A DNA stretch of 64,000 nucleotides from Streptomyces sp. 8K308. Lineage in GTDB: Bacteria; Actinomycetota; Actinomycetes; Streptomycetales; Streptomycetaceae. Numbering within the stretch: position 1 is the first letter of the stretch; each line of letters begins with the position of its first letter. The position numbers were made by a program, and so were the translations under genes. The notes beneath the pieces were generated by a model that worked only from the letters and a program-made list of their open reading frames with translations, ran no database searches and was not told the DNA's origin. Shown here in pieces: positions 28,456 to 38,497 of this stretch. The stretch is taken from assembly GCF_004348315.1 (NCBI RefSeq), contig NZ_SMKC01000002.1:20651-84650 (forward strand), in the 5' to 3' direction.

Positions 28456-29481
28456 GTGGCTCCCAGTGCGCAGGACCGCCGCCTGCTCTCCATGCGTTCG
28501 CTGCGCCGCCAGCCGGTGCCCGTGCTGCTCGGTGTGGCGGTCTCGCTCGTCGTGCTTGCCGGTCTGCTGTGGCGGCCGCTCTTCGGCGCCGACGCGCGGC
28601 CTTCCGGCTCGGTGACCATGAGCACCGGGGTCGCGAGCGGCGTCTACTCCCGGTACGGGGAGCTGTTGCGCGGCCAGCTCGCGCGGGACGCCCCGGGCCT
28701 GGAGATAACGCTCGAGCCGAGCGAGGGCTCGGTGCAGAACATCGAGCGGCTGGTGGCCGGGGAGGCGGACTTCGCCATCGCCACCGCCGACGCGATAGCC
28801 GCCTACCAGGCGTCCGGGGGCGAGGGCATCGACCGGCTGCGGGCGTGCGCGCGGCTCTACGACGACTACATACAGCTGGTGGTGCCGGCCGACTCCCCGG
28901 TGCAGGACACCGCTGATCTGGCCGGGCTGCGGGTGGGCGTGGGCCAGGACCAGTCGGGGGTGCAGCCGGCGGCCAGGCAGCTGCTCGAGGCGGCCGGCCT
29001 CGACATGGAAGAGGACATCGAGGCGATCCGCTCGGGCATCAACGCGATGCCGAGGATGCTGGAGGCGGGCCGGCTCGACGCCTTCTTCTGGTCCGGTGGG
29101 CTGCCCACCTCGGCGGTGGAGCGGCTGGCGGCCAACACCGAGATCCGCCTGGTGCCGCTCGAGGACCTGCTGCCCGCGCTGACGGCGCTCGGCCCGCAGA
29201 ACGCGTACTACCGGGCGGCGGGGCTGCCGCCCGACGCCTACCCCGACATCATCGGCTCGCAGGTCGTGGACACCCTGGCGGTGGCGAACCTGCTGCTCAC
29301 GACGGACGCCGTGGACGACGCGCTGACCGAGCAGGTGACCAGGTCCGTGATCAACGGCCGGGACCGCATCGGGCAGGAGGTACACGCGGCGCAGCGCGTG
29401 GACCGGCGCACGGCCATCTACACCCAGCCGCTCGAACTGCACCCGGGCGCCCGCGACTACTACCGCTCCGTCAAGCCCTGA
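28456..29481 (+). CDS. TAXI-family TRAP solute-binding protein (orphan)
   Basis: The protein has 341 residues. A positively charged N-terminus and one hydrophobic segment ([19 protein letters not shown]) anchor or export it. The TAXI body follows: [59 protein letters not shown], and later [21 protein letters not shown] and [20 protein letters not shown] proteins bind small organic acids for TRAP transporters, but no TRAP permease lies nearby, so it may act as a sensor or with a distant permease. GTG 28456 lies 6 bp after TAGCTT, so a leaderless transcript is plausible. It is divergent from miaB. Confidence 0.82.
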   Translation: MAPSAQDRRLLSMRSLRRQPVPVLLGVAVSLVVLAGLLWRPLFGADARPSGSVTMSTGVASGVYSRYGELLRGQLARDAPGLEITLEPSEGSVQNIERLVAGEADFAIATADAIAAYQASGGEGIDRLRACARLYDDYIQLVVPADSPVQDTADLAGLRVGVGQDQSGVQPAARQLLEAAGLDMEEDIEAIRSGINAMPRMLEAGRLDAFFWSGGLPTSAVERLAANTEIRLVPLEDLLPALTALGPQNAYYRAAGLPPDAYPDIIGSQVVDTLAVANLLLTTDAVDDALTEQVTRSVINGRDRIGQEVHAAQRVDRRTAIYTQPLELHPGARDYYRSVKP

Positions 29482-29553
29482 GCCCCCGGCCCCAACGCCC
29501 TCCAGCCTCTCCGTCGTCCATCGCGCCACGACCGACAAGGGAGTCAGCCGAGC

Positions 29554-32500
29554 ATGCACGATGACCGCAATCTCGTCGAACAGCGACTGCACCGGGTGCT
29601 GACCGAGCGGATCAGGCCAGCCGTCCACGGTCCCGCCGTGCCGCTGGCCCTGGAGCGCTGGGACGCGCCGGGCGAACCGGTACCGGTGGCGGACGGGCTC
29701 GCCGCCTCCTACCGCCCGTCCGCCGTCGGCGACGCGTGGGGGCCGGCCTGGGGCACCACGTGGTTCCGGGTGACGGGCCTGGTGCCGGCCGAGTGGGCGG
29801 GGCGCACCGTGGAGGCCGTGCTCGACCTGGGCTTCGACCGGCGGATGCCGGGGTTCCAGTGCGAGGGCCTGGTCTACCGGCCGGACGGCGAGGCCGTGAA
29901 GGGGCTGCACCCGCACAACGACTGGGTGCGGATCGCCGAGGCCGCGGCCGGCGGGGAGCGCGTCGAGCTGCTGGTGGAGGCGGCCGCCAACCCGATCCTC
30001 AACGAGCAGGGTCCTGGGCCGCTCGGTGACCGGCTGACGGCGGGCGACGACCCGCTGTACCGGGTGACGCGGATGGACCTCGCGGTCTTCGAGCCCGAGG
30101 TGTGGGAGCTGGTGCAGGACCTGGAGGTGCTCGGCGGTCTCATGACCCGGCTGGCCCTCGAGGACGCCAGGCGGTGGACGATCCTGCGGGCCGTGGAGGG
30201 CGCGCTCGACGCACTCGACCTGGACGACGTCGTCCGCAGCGCGCCCGCGGCGCGGGCCGCGCTGGCCGGGGTGCTGGCCGATCCGGCGCACGCCTCGGCG
30301 CACCGGGTGAGCGCGGTGGGGCACGCGCACATCGACTCGGCGTGGCTGTGGCCGCTGCGCGAGACGGTGCGGAAGGTGGCGCGCACCTCGGCGAACGTGG
30401 TGGCGCTGATGGACGACCACCCGGAGTTCGTCTTCGCGATGTCGCAGGCACAGCAGCTCGCCTGGCTCAAGGAGCACCGGCCCGAGGTGTACGCGCGGGT
30501 CAAGAAGCGGGTGGCGGACGGCTCTTTCGTGCCGGTGGGCGGCATGTGGGTGGAGTCGGACACCAACATGGTCGGCGGCGAGGCCATGGCCAGGCAGTTC
30601 GTGTACGGCAAGCGGTTCTTCCTCGAGGAGTTCGGGATCGAGACCGAGGAGGTGTGGCTGCCGGACTCGTTCGGCTACACGGCGGCCCTGCCGCAGCTGG
30701 TGCGGCTCTCCGGCTCGACGTGGTTCCTGACGCAGAAGATCTCCTGGAGCCAGACCAACGCCTTCCCACACCACACGTTCTGGTGGGAGGGGATCGACGG
30801 CACCCGGGTCTTCACGCACTTCCCGCCGGTGGACACCTACAACTCCGACCTCGGCGGCGAGCAGCTTGCCCACGCGGCCGCCAACTACCGTGAGAAGGGC
30901 CGGGGTTCGCGTTCGTTGGTACCGTTCGGCTTCGGCGACGGCGGGGGCGGCCCCACCCGCGAGATGCTGGCGCGCGCCCGCCGGCTGCGGGACCTGGAGG
31001 GCTCACCACGGGTGGAGATCGAGCGGCCGGCGGCGTTCTTCGCCAAGGCGGCGGCCGAGTACGAGGACGCCCCGGTGTGGGTGGGCGAGCTGTACCTGGA
31101 GCTGCACCGGGGCACCTACACCTCACAGGCCAAGACCAAGCAGGGCAACCGGCGCAGCGAGTCGCTGCTGCGGGAGGCCGAGCTGTGGGCGGCGACGGCG
31201 GCGGTGCGGGTGCCGGGGTACGGGTATCCGCACGAGCGGCTCGACGCGATCTGGAAGACGGTCCTGCTGCACCAGTTCCACGACATCCTGCCCGGCTCGT
31301 CGATCGCCTGGGTGCACCGGGAGGCGCGCGCCACCTACGCGCGGCTGCGGGAGGAGCTGTTGGCGCTGGTCGACGAGGCACAGCGGGCGCTGGCGGGCGG
31401 CGGCGCGGGCACCGTGGTGTTCAACGCGGCGCCGCACGAGCGGGGCGGGGTGCCGGCCGGCGGGGCCCGGCCGCGCGCGGAGCTGGCGCCGGCGGCCGAA
31501 CCGGTCACCGTGGAGCAGGTCACGGTGGAGCAGGGCGGTACCGGTGGCTTCACGCTGGCCAACGGGCTGCTGCGGGTGGTGGTCGACGGGCGTGGCCTGG
31601 TGGTCTCGGTCGTCGAGCTGGCGTCGGGCCGGGAGGCGATCGCGCCGGGCGGCGCGGGCAACCTGCTCCAGCTCCACCCCGACCTGCCCAACCTGTGGGA
31701 CGCCTGGGACGTCGACTCCTTCTACCGACACCGGGTCACCGACCTGGTCGCGGTGGACGAGCTGACGCTCGAGTCCGCCTCGCCCGAGGCGGCGACGGTC
31801 GCGGTGACCCGCTCGTTCGGGGCGGGTTCGCGGGTGACGCAGCGGCTGACGCTGCGGGCCGGCGCCCGGGTGCTCGACGCGGAGGCCGACGTCGACTGGC
31901 ACGAGCGGGAGAAGATCCTCAAGGCCGCGTTCCCGCTGGACGTGAAGGCCGACCAGTCGGCGGCGGAGACCCAGTTCGGGCACGTCCACCGGCCCACCCA
32001 CACCAACACCTCGTGGGAGGCCGCCAAGTTCGAGATCTGCGCGCACCGGTGGCTGCGGGTGGCCGAGCCCGGCTGGGGCGCGGCCGTCGTCAACGACTCG
32101 ACATACGGGCACGACGTCACCCGCGAGGTCCGTCCGGACGGCGGGCAGACGACGACGGTGCGGCTGTCGCTGCTGCGCGCCCCGCGCTACCCGGACCCGG
32201 AGACCGACCAGGGTGGGCACCTGCTGCGGTACGCGCTCGCGCCGGGTGCCTCCGTGGTCGACGCGGTCTCGGAGGGGCACCGGATCAACCTGCCGGAGCG
32301 TGCGGTGCCGGGCTCAGCCGCGGTGGAGCCGCTGGTGACGGTGGCCGGCGACGGCCTGGTGGTGGCGGCCGTGAAGCTGGCGGACGACCGGAGCGGCGAT
32401 GTGGTGGTCCGGCTCTACGAGGCGACGGGCGGCCGGTCGACCGGGCGCCTGGTGGCCGGCTTCCCGCTGGCGGCGGTGGCCACGACCGATCTGCTGGAGC

Positions 32501-32622
32501 GCCCGCTGGCCGCCGGCCCGCTGGCACCGGAGTGCGCGATCGACGCGGAGGGCGGTGTGCCGCTCACGCTGCGCCCGTTCCAGATCGTCACTCTGCGGCT
32601 GACGCCTGCCGCTCGGGACTGA
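29554..32622 (+). CDS. GH38 alpha-mannosidase
   Basis: This cytosolic exo-alpha-mannosidase of glycoside hydrolase family 38 has 1022 residues and no signal peptide. After a 250-residue N-terminal domain comes the catalytic barrel: [22 protein letters not shown] (zinc His/Asp near 256-260), [15 protein letters not shown], and [17 protein letters not shown] with the nucleophile Asp near 370. [12 protein letters not shown] supplies another zinc histidine. The C-terminal beta-domains are complete. The start ATG 29554 has AAGGGAG. The 3' end overlaps the convergent histidine-kinase gene by 35 bp. A role in mannoside recycling is likely, but the natural substrate is unknown. Confidence 0.93.
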   Translation: MHDDRNLVEQRLHRVLTERIRPAVHGPAVPLALERWDAPGEPVPVADGLAASYRPSAVGDAWGPAWGTTWFRVTGLVPAEWAGRTVEAVLDLGFDRRMPGFQCEGLVYRPDGEAVKGLHPHNDWVRIAEAAAGGERVELLVEAAANPILNEQGPGPLGDRLTAGDDPLYRVTRMDLAVFEPEVWELVQDLEVLGGLMTRLALEDARRWTILRAVEGALDALDLDDVVRSAPAARAALAGVLADPAHASAHRVSAVGHAHIDSAWLWPLRETVRKVARTSANVVALMDDHPEFVFAMSQAQQLAWLKEHRPEVYARVKKRVADGSFVPVGGMWVESDTNMVGGEAMARQFVYGKRFFLEEFGIETEEVWLPDSFGYTAALPQLVRLSGSTWFLTQKISWSQTNAFPHHTFWWEGIDGTRVFTHFPPVDTYNSDLGGEQLAHAAANYREKGRGSRSLVPFGFGDGGGGPTREMLARARRLRDLEGSPRVEIERPAAFFAKAAAEYEDAPVWVGELYLELHRGTYTSQAKTKQGNRRSESLLREAELWAATAAVRVPGYGYPHERLDAIWKTVLLHQFHDILPGSSIAWVHREARATYARLREELLALVDEAQRALAGGGAGTVVFNAAPHERGGVPAGGARPRAELAPAAEPVTVEQVTVEQGGTGGFTLANGLLRVVVDGRGLVVSVVELASGREAIAPGGAGNLLQLHPDLPNLWDAWDVDSFYRHRVTDLVAVDELTLESASPEAATVAVTRSFGAGSRVTQRLTLRAGARVLDAEADVDWHEREKILKAAFPLDVKADQSAAETQFGHVHRPTHTNTSWEAAKFEICAHRWLRVAEPGWGAAVVNDSTYGHDVTREVRPDGGQTTTVRLSLLRAPRYPDPETDQGGHLLRYALAPGASVVDAVSEGHRINLPERAVPGSAAVEPLVTVAGDGLVVAAVKLADDRSGDVVVRLYEATGGRSTGRLVAGFPLAAVATTDLLERPLAAGPLAPECAIDAEGGVPLTLRPFQIVTLRLTPAARD

Positions 32623-34033
32623 CCGGCCGCGGCCGGGTCGCGCCCGGCCGCTCCGGGCCGTAGCGGGGCAGGGTGATCGTCACCCGCAGGCCGTGGGGCC
32701 GGTTGTGGTCGTAGGCGACGGCGGCGCCGGCGGCGCCGAGCAGGGCGCCGACGATGGACAGGCCGAGCCCGGAGCCGTTGATGTTCTGGTGCCGGCCGCT
32801 GCGCCAGAAGCGGTCACCGATCCGCTCCAGCTCGGCCTCATCGAGGCCGGGGCCGGTGTCGGCGGTGACGATGGTGACCTGGTCCCCGCCGGCTGCGACG
32901 GTCAGCGCGACCTCGCCGCCGCTCGGGGTGAACTTGAGCGCGTTGTCGACGATCGCGTCCAGCGCGCTGGAGAGGCCGACCGGGTCGGCCCAGCCGGTGG
33001 CGGCCGCCGGCCCGGAGAAGTGGAGGTCGACGCCGCGACGCTCGGCGACGGGCTGCCAGGCGGCAAGCCGCTCGGCGACCAGCGCGGCGACGTCGGTGGT
33101 GGCCAGGTCGGCCGGGCTGTGCTCGGCCAGGGCCAGGTCCAGCAGGCCATCGAGGACGGTGGCGAGACGCTTGCCCTCGGCCCGCACGGAGGCGATCTCC
33201 GCGTTGTCGTCCGGCAGCTCGAGGCCCAGCAGGTCGATCCGCAGCAGCAGCGCGGCCAGCGGGTTGCGCAGCTGGTGGGAGGCGTCGGCGACGAAGGCGC
33301 GCTGCTGTTCGAGCACCTGCTCGACGTTGTCGGCCATCTCGTTGAAGGAGTGCGCGAGCCGGCGCAGCTCCGGTGGCCCGCCGGAGGGGGCGACGCGGGC
33401 GGTCAGCCGCCCGGTGGCTATTTCGTGGGTGGCCCGGTCGAGCACCCGCACCGGGCGCAGCACCCAGCTGGTGAGCTGGAAGGCGGCGGCCACGGCGAGC
33501 AGGGTGGCGGCGGCGAGGCCGGCCACGATGGGCATCCAGCCGCTGAGGATGCGGGCCCGGAGCGGACCGGTGGGCGATTCGGTGACCACCACGGCGATCA
33601 CGTCGCCGTCCCTGATCACCGGCGAGGCCACCACCAGCATCCGGTCGGTGTTCCACGGCCACACCTGGCTCGGGCCCTCGCTACGCCGGCCGGCGAGCGC
33701 CTCGGCGAACTCCTGCGCGTGCTTGCCGCCGGGCACCTGCCAGTCGCGGGGCGCCGCGGCCATCGACTCGCCGTCGCGCTGGAAGACGCCGGCGCGGATG
33801 CCGTAGACCTCGTAGTAGGTGTCGAGCTCCAGCTGGAGGGCGGCGAGCTGGTCGCCGCCGGAGTCGCCGGCGGCGAACTGGGCCAGCGAGGCGAAGCGCG
33901 CGGTGTCGTCGATCCGGTCGACGATGACGCGCTGCTGCTCGCTGCGCGCCTGGCTGGCGGCGAGCGGGACGCCGAGGGCGAGCAGCACACCGGCGAGCAG
34001 GACGATGAGCAGCGGGAGCAGACGTGAGCGCAT
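32588..34033 (-). CDS. gluK: Sensor histidine kinase, GluK-like
   Basis: The protein has 481 residues. TM1 is residues 1-26, then an extracytoplasmic sensor of about 135 residues, TM2 (GLAAATLLAVAAAFQLTSWVL), HAMP, and the DHp helix with the phospho-acceptor His in FVADASHQLRNPL near 254. The ATPase domain has DNALKFTP (N box), TGPGLD (G1) and GSGLGLSI (G2). It lies 17 bp downstream of the response regulator gene and is divergent from gluABCD. This is the arrangement of the S. coelicolor glutamate-sensing GluR-GluK pair, so the symbol rests on synteny. The stop codon lies inside the 3' end of the mannosidase gene. Confidence 0.82.
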   Translation of the reverse strand: MRSRLLPLLIVLLAGVLLALGVPLAASQARSEQQRVIVDRIDDTARFASLAQFAAGDSGGDQLAALQLELDTYYEVYGIRAGVFQRDGESMAAAPRDWQVPGGKHAQEFAEALAGRRSEGPSQVWPWNTDRMLVVASPVIRDGDVIAVVVTESPTGPLRARILSGWMPIVAGLAAATLLAVAAAFQLTSWVLRPVRVLDRATHEIATGRLTARVAPSGGPPELRRLAHSFNEMADNVEQVLEQQRAFVADASHQLRNPLAALLLRIDLLGLELPDDNAEIASVRAEGKRLATVLDGLLDLALAEHSPADLATTDVAALVAERLAAWQPVAERRGVDLHFSGPAAATGWADPVGLSSALDAIVDNALKFTPSGGEVALTVAAGGDQVTIVTADTGPGLDEAELERIGDRFWRSGRHQNINGSGLGLSIVGALLGAAGAAVAYDHNRPHGLRVTITLPRYGPERPGATRPRPVSPERQASAAE

Positions 34034-34050
34034 GAGTAGTGGGGTGGGTG

Positions 34051-34743
34051 TCAGGCGGTGGGAAGCGCCAGCCGGTAGCCGACGCCGCGGACGGTTTCGA
34101 CGAGCCCGGGCCGGCGCAGCTTGGCCCGGAGCGAGGCGACGTGCACCTCGAGCGTGCGGCCCGTCCCCTCCCAGCTGGTCTGCCAGACGTCGCTGATGAT
34201 CTGCTCCCGGCGGAAGACGACGCCGGGGCGCTGGGCCAGCAGGGCGAGCAGGTCGAACTCCTTGCGGGTCAGGGAGATCTGCCGGCCGTCCACCGAGACC
34301 TGGCGGGTGGCGAGCTCGACGGTGATGGGGCCGAGGCTGAGCACGCCGGTGGGGCTGGTCTCCGGGGCCGCCGCCTCCTCCTCGTGGGCCTTGCGGCGGC
34401 TGACCGCGTGTATCCGGGCCAGCAGCTCGCCGGTGTCGTAGGGCTTGACGACGTAGTCGTCGGCGCCCAGATTGAGGCCATGGATACGGGAGCGGACGTC
34501 GCTCCGCGCGGTCACCATGATGATGGGCACCGAGGCGACCCGCCTGATCCGGCCGCAGACCTCGAAGCCGTCCACGTCGGGCAGCCCGAGGTCGAGCAGC
34601 ACGACGTTGAAGGAGCGGTCGCGGACCAGCGTGACGGCCTCCTCGCCGCCGCGCGCGCGGACCACGTCGAAGCCGTGCCTGGTCAGGACGGCGACCAAGG
34701 CGGCGGCGACATGCTCGTCGTCCTCGACCAGGAGCAGTCTCAC
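34051..34743 (-). CDS. gluR: OmpR-family response regulator, GluR-like
   Basis: The protein has 230 residues. The receiver domain has acidic EDD at 7-9, the phospho-acceptor Asp51 in VVLLDLGLPD, Thr in VTARSD and Lys in VVKPYDTGEL. The C-terminal winged helix (SLTRKEFDLLALLAQRPGVVFRREQIISDVW) binds DNA. GTG 34743 was chosen because the family begins at RLLLVEDD; GGAGG lies about 10 nt upstream. The kinase gene follows after 17 bp. The divergent gluABCD promoter is the expected target, activated in response to glutamate in the S. coelicolor system. Confidence 0.85.
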   Translation of the reverse strand: MRLLLVEDDEHVAAALVAVLTRHGFDVVRARGGEEAVTLVRDRSFNVVLLDLGLPDVDGFEVCGRIRRVASVPIIMVTARSDVRSRIHGLNLGADDYVVKPYDTGELLARIHAVSRRKAHEEEAAAPETSPTGVLSLGPITVELATRQVSVDGRQISLTRKEFDLLALLAQRPGVVFRREQIISDVWQTSWEGTGRTLEVHVASLRAKLRRPGLVETVRGVGYRLALPTA

Positions 34744-34930
34744 CCGCGCATTCCTCCCACGGCAGTTGAAGCGTATCCCCGCATCCACGCCGATGGACGC
34801 TGCCGGCGTCAAGGGGGTCCGAAGGAGCTGAACGGTTCCGTTACCCGGTTCTCACCGAAAGCGCTCACCGGAGCACCGAGCGCAACGAGACCGCGATCAC
34901 ATCGTGACCCTCAATTTCCGCTCAGATCTG

Positions 34931-34960
34931 CTGACGGTACTTGTAAGCGCTGGCTAAGGT
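34931..34960 (+). promoter_or_regulatory. Candidate gluA promoter
   Basis: The sequence CTGACG, 18 bp, then TAAGGT resembles a vegetative Streptomyces promoter. The predicted start is about 27 nt before the gluA ATG. Upstream, at about 34829-34850, two CGGTTC copies 13 bp apart could be part of a regulator site, but this is weak. Confidence 0.4.
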
Positions 34961-34993
34961 CCCGTCAACCGACGAGGACGGAGCAAAGCCACG

Positions 34994-35782
34994 ATGAGCA
35001 ATGTGCCGCTGACCAAGGATGCCGCTGAGGAGGCCGCGCCCCTGGCGGAAGACCTTGTCGTCCTGGACAGCGTGAACAAGCACTTCGGTGCGCTGCACGT
35101 GCTCCAGGACATCAACCTCACGATCAAGCGCGGTGAAGTGGTCGTCGTGATCGGGCCTTCCGGCTCCGGCAAGTCGACGCTCTGCCGGACGATCAACCGC
35201 CTGGAGACCATTGACGCGGGATCGATCACGATCGACGGTGACCCCCTGCCCGACGAGGGGCGGGGCCTCGCCCGGCTCCGCGCCGACGTGGGCATGGTCT
35301 TCCAGTCCTTCAACCTCTTCGCGCACAAGACCGTGCTCGAGAACGTGATGCTGGGTCCGATCAAGGTCCGGCGTCAGAACAAGGAAGAGGTCGAGGCCCG
35401 GGCACGTGAGCTGCTCGACCGGGTCGGCGTCGGCACCCAGGCCGACAAGTACCCGGCGCAGCTCTCGGGTGGTCAGCAGCAGCGGGTGGCGATCGCCCGG
35501 GCCCTGGCCATGCAGCCCAAGGTGATGCTCTTCGACGAGCCCACCTCGGCGCTCGACCCGGAGATGATCAACGAGGTCCTCGAGGTCATGCAGCAGCTGG
35601 CCAGGGAGGGCATGACGATGGTCGTCGTCACCCACGAGATGGGCTTCGCCCGTTCCGCCGCCGATCGCGTGGTCTTCATGGCGGACGGCCGGATCGTCGA
35701 GGAGGCGGCCCCTCACCAGTTCTTCGACAACCCCCGCAGCGACCGGGCCAAGGACTTCCTCTCGAAGATCCTCAAGCACTGA
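34994..35782 (+). CDS. gluA: Glutamate ABC transporter ATP-binding protein
   Basis: The protein has 262 residues. It is the ATPase that energises glutamate uptake. Walker A is GPSGSGKST near residue 56, Q-loop [18 protein letters not shown], signature [17 protein letters not shown], Walker [15 protein letters not shown] and H-loop VVVTHEMGF. An N-terminal extension of about 20 residues precedes the core. It is the first gene of the gluABCD operon and is divergent from gluRK. No strong Shine-Dalgarno lies at the usual distance: GGAG is about 10 nt from the ATG. Confidence 0.93.
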   Translation: MSNVPLTKDAAEEAAPLAEDLVVLDSVNKHFGALHVLQDINLTIKRGEVVVVIGPSGSGKSTLCRTINRLETIDAGSITIDGDPLPDEGRGLARLRADVGMVFQSFNLFAHKTVLENVMLGPIKVRRQNKEEVEARARELLDRVGVGTQADKYPAQLSGGQQQRVAIARALAMQPKVMLFDEPTSALDPEMINEVLEVMQQLAREGMTMVVVTHEMGFARSAADRVVFMADGRIVEEAAPHQFFDNPRSDRAKDFLSKILKH

Positions 35783-35800
35783 CGCTCGCGACTCGCGACC

Positions 35801-35818
35801 GCGACCGAGCCCGGTCGC
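35801..35818 (+). other. Stem-loop between gluA and gluB
   Basis: A 7-bp GC stem (GCGACCG/CGGTCGC) with a 4-nt loop lies in the 79-bp gluA-gluB spacer. Such hairpins often stabilise the binding-protein mRNA or partially terminate, giving different subunit levels. It is too short to call a terminator. Confidence 0.4.
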
Positions 35819-35861
35819 CCACGGACCCGCACCACTTTTTACGACAACAAGGGATCACGTA

Positions 35862-36707
35862 ATGAGACTCCGCAAGGCAAGCGCGCTGGCCGCCTCCGTT
35901 CTCGCTCTCTCGCTCGCCGCCACGGCGTGCGGCTCCGGTGACGACGAGGGTGACGGCGGAAGCGAGGGCGGAAGCGGCGGCGACAGCATCACGATCGGCA
36001 TCAAGTTCGACCAGCCGGGCCTTGGCCTGCAGACCCCGGACGGCGACTACGCCGGCTTCGACGTGGACGTCGCCACCTACATCGCGGGCGAGCTGGGCTA
36101 CGAGCCCGACCAGATCGAGTTCGTCGAGTCGCCAAGTGGCGACCGGGAGAGCATGCTCCAGCGCGGCGACGTGGACTTCATCGTGGCCACCTACTCGATC
36201 ACCGAGGAGCGCGAGCAGCAGGTCAGCTTCGCGGGCCCGTACTTCCTCGCGCACCAGGACCTGCTGATGCGGGCGGGCGAGACGGTCTCCTCGCCGGACG
36301 AGATCAACGACCTGACGCTCTGTTCGGTCGCCGGTTCCACCTCCGCGCAGAACGTCCAGAACGACTTCGCCCCGGACGCCCAGCTCCACGAGATGGGCAC
36401 CTACTCGGAGTGCCTGACCGGCCTGGAGAACGGCGCGGTGGACGCCCTGACCACGGACGACTCGATCCTCGCCGGCTACGCCTCGCAGGAGGTCAACCAG
36501 GGCAAGTTCGAGCTGGCCGGTCTCGAGCTGAGCGACGAGTACTACGGCGTCGGCATCCCCAAGGACGACACCGAGCTCCAGCAGCAGATCAACGACGCGA
36601 TCACGAGCATGGTCGAGTCCGGTGCCTGGCAGGAGGCCGTCGACGCCAACCTCGGCCCGGCCCAGTACGAGAACGAGCCCGCCCCCGAGATCGAGGCAGC
36701 CAGCTGA
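35862..36707 (+). CDS. gluB: Glutamate-binding lipoprotein of the ABC transporter
   Basis: The protein has 281 residues. A signal peptide (MRLRKASALAASVLALSLAATAC) ends at a cysteine expected to be lipidated, followed by an acidic glycine-rich linker (GSGDDEGDGG). The periplasmic-binding-protein family 3 fold follows: SITIGIKFDQPGLG, YAGFDVDVATYIAGELGY, DFIVATYSITEEREQQVSFAGPYF. ATG 35862 has AAGGGA at good spacing. It captures glutamate outside the membrane and delivers it to GluCD. The strong site plus the preceding hairpin suggest it is the most highly expressed subunit. Confidence 0.93.
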   Translation: MRLRKASALAASVLALSLAATACGSGDDEGDGGSEGGSGGDSITIGIKFDQPGLGLQTPDGDYAGFDVDVATYIAGELGYEPDQIEFVESPSGDRESMLQRGDVDFIVATYSITEEREQQVSFAGPYFLAHQDLLMRAGETVSSPDEINDLTLCSVAGSTSAQNVQNDFAPDAQLHEMGTYSECLTGLENGAVDALTTDDSILAGYASQEVNQGKFELAGLELSDEYYGVGIPKDDTELQQQINDAITSMVESGAWQEAVDANLGPAQYENEPAPEIEAAS

Positions 36708-36791
36708 CCCACCGGGTCCCCGTGGCGCGCCGCCTCGACCGGCGGCGCGCCGCACCCATTCCGCACCCTCTAGTCGAGACTGAGAGACTCC

Positions 36792-37463
36792 GTGTTCGAC
36801 TTCCTAGACCTCGAACAGTACGACCTGTTCGGCGCGTTCTGGACGACGGTGCAGCTCACCGTCCTCTCCGCGATCGGCTCGCTGATCTGGGGCACGATCC
36901 TGGCGGGCATGCGGGTCAGCCCGGTCCCGATCATGCGCGCCTTCGGCACCGCCTACGTCCACCTCTTCCGCAACACCCCGCTGACCCTGATCATCGTCTT
37001 CTGCTCGCTGGGCCTGGGCCAGACGTTGCAGATGACGATGTTTTCCGACGACATCGACACCACCGGCTTCCGGCTGGCCGTCCTCGGCTTCATCGCGTAC
37101 ACCTCAACCTTCGTCTGTGAGGCGCTGCGCTCCGGCATCAACACCGTGCCGGTGGGCCAGGCGGAGGCGGCGCGCGCCATCGGCCTCAGCTTCAGCCAGG
37201 TGCTGCGCATCGTGGTGCTGCCCCAGGCCTTCCGCTCGGTGGTGGCCCCGCTGGCCAACGTGCTGATCGCCCTCACCAAGAACACCACGGTGGCGGCCGC
37301 CATCGGCGTGGCCGAGGCCGCGTTCCTGATGCGGACCATGGTCGAGAACGAGGCCGACCTCATCCCGATCGCCCTGTTGTTCGCCCTCGGTTTCATCATC
37401 CTGACCCTGCCGACCGGACTCTTCCTCGGCTGGCTGGCCAAGCGCGTGGCGGTGAAGCGATGA
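36792..37463 (+). CDS. gluC: Glutamate ABC transporter permease
   Basis: The protein has 223 residues with about five membrane helices. The amino-acid permease signature is FRNTPLTLIIVF near the N-terminus, and the EAA loop is EAARAIGLSFSQVLRIVVLPQAFR, which contacts the GluA ATPase. GTG 36792 is the start. The last codons overlap the gluD start by 4 bp (ATGA), so the two permeases are translationally coupled. Confidence 0.92.
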   Translation: MFDFLDLEQYDLFGAFWTTVQLTVLSAIGSLIWGTILAGMRVSPVPIMRAFGTAYVHLFRNTPLTLIIVFCSLGLGQTLQMTMFSDDIDTTGFRLAVLGFIAYTSTFVCEALRSGINTVPVGQAEAARAIGLSFSQVLRIVVLPQAFRSVVAPLANVLIALTKNTTVAAAIGVAEAAFLMRTMVENEADLIPIALLFALGFIILTLPTGLFLGWLAKRVAVKR

Positions 37464-38437
37464 CCAACCTGTCCGTTCTGTATGACGCCCCGGGTCCCCG
37501 GGCCAAGCGGCGGAACGTGCTCTACGCCGTGCTGTTTGTTGCCGTGCTCGCCGCCTTCTTCTGGTGGGTCATCCAGGCGATGAACGACAATAACCAGCTC
37601 GACGCGGAGAAGTGGGACGTCTTCGTCACCGACTCCCGGATCTGGACCACCTTCCTCTGGCCCGGCCTGCAGGACACGCTGACGGCGGCGGCCCTGTCGC
37701 TGGTGATCGCGCTGCCGCTCGGCGTCGTGTTCGGCATCGGCCGGCTCTCCGACCACTGGTGGATCCGCCGACCCTGCGACGTCATCGTCGAGTTCTTCCG
37801 CGCCGTCCCGGTGCTGCTGATGATGATCTTCGCCAACGAGGCGTACGCGATGTGGTCCGACGTCGACCGTGACGTCCGCCCGCTGTACGCGGTGGTGACC
37901 GGCCTGGTCCTCTACAACGCCTCGGTGCTGGCCGAGATCGTGCGGGCCGGCGTGCTGACGCTGCCGCGCGGCCAGGGCGAGGCGGCCCGGGCGATCGGCC
38001 TGCGCAAGGGCCAGACCATGGTCCACGTGCTGCTGCCCCAGGCGGTGACCGCGATGCTGCCGGCGATCGTCAGCCAGCTGGTGGTCATCGTGAAGGACAC
38101 CACGCTCGGTGGCGCCATACTGGGCTACAGCGAGCTGCTGTCCAACGCGCGCCTGGTGTCCACCAACTACGCCAACACCATCGCCGCCTACATGGTGGCC
38201 GCGCTGATCTTCATCGCGCTGAACTTCCTGCTCACCAGCCTGGCCGCCTGGCTGGAGAACCGGCTGCGGCGCGGCAAGCGGGGCACCGGCACGGTGGTCA
38301 AGAACGACCCGACCGACCCGGCGGACAGCACCTCGATGGCCTCCGCCCTCCCCACCCCGCGGGTGTCCGAGCCGCAGCTCACGGCACCTGCCGGAGTCGC
38401 CACCCCGGGCACGCCCGGGACCGACCCCAACCCCTAG
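37460..38437 (+). CDS. gluD: Glutamate ABC transporter permease
   Basis: The protein has 325 residues, longer than GluC because of an N-terminal helix with a periplasmic loop and a C-terminal disordered tail of about 60 residues (rich in Pro, Thr and Ser). It has FFRAVPVLLMMIF in place of the usual RNTP block, and the EAA loop EAARAIGLRKGQTMVHVLLPQAVTAMLP. It overlaps gluC by 4 bp. It forms the heterodimeric channel with GluC. The tail is not part of the transporter core, and its role is unknown. Confidence 0.92.
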   Translation: MTNLSVLYDAPGPRAKRRNVLYAVLFVAVLAAFFWWVIQAMNDNNQLDAEKWDVFVTDSRIWTTFLWPGLQDTLTAAALSLVIALPLGVVFGIGRLSDHWWIRRPCDVIVEFFRAVPVLLMMIFANEAYAMWSDVDRDVRPLYAVVTGLVLYNASVLAEIVRAGVLTLPRGQGEAARAIGLRKGQTMVHVLLPQAVTAMLPAIVSQLVVIVKDTTLGGAILGYSELLSNARLVSTNYANTIAAYMVAALIFIALNFLLTSLAAWLENRLRRGKRGTGTVVKNDPTDPADSTSMASALPTPRVSEPQLTAPAGVATPGTPGTDPNP

Positions 38438-38497
38438 CCGATCACCGGGGACCGGGCGGACTTGACGCCCGATCAGCCGCTGGGTTGCATACGTGCT

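Noticed and set aside
28378..30873. Upstream extension of the miaB frame to 1330 codons
   Set aside because: The extension lies antisense to the GH38 mannosidase, and MiaB families begin at the [13 protein letters not shown] block.
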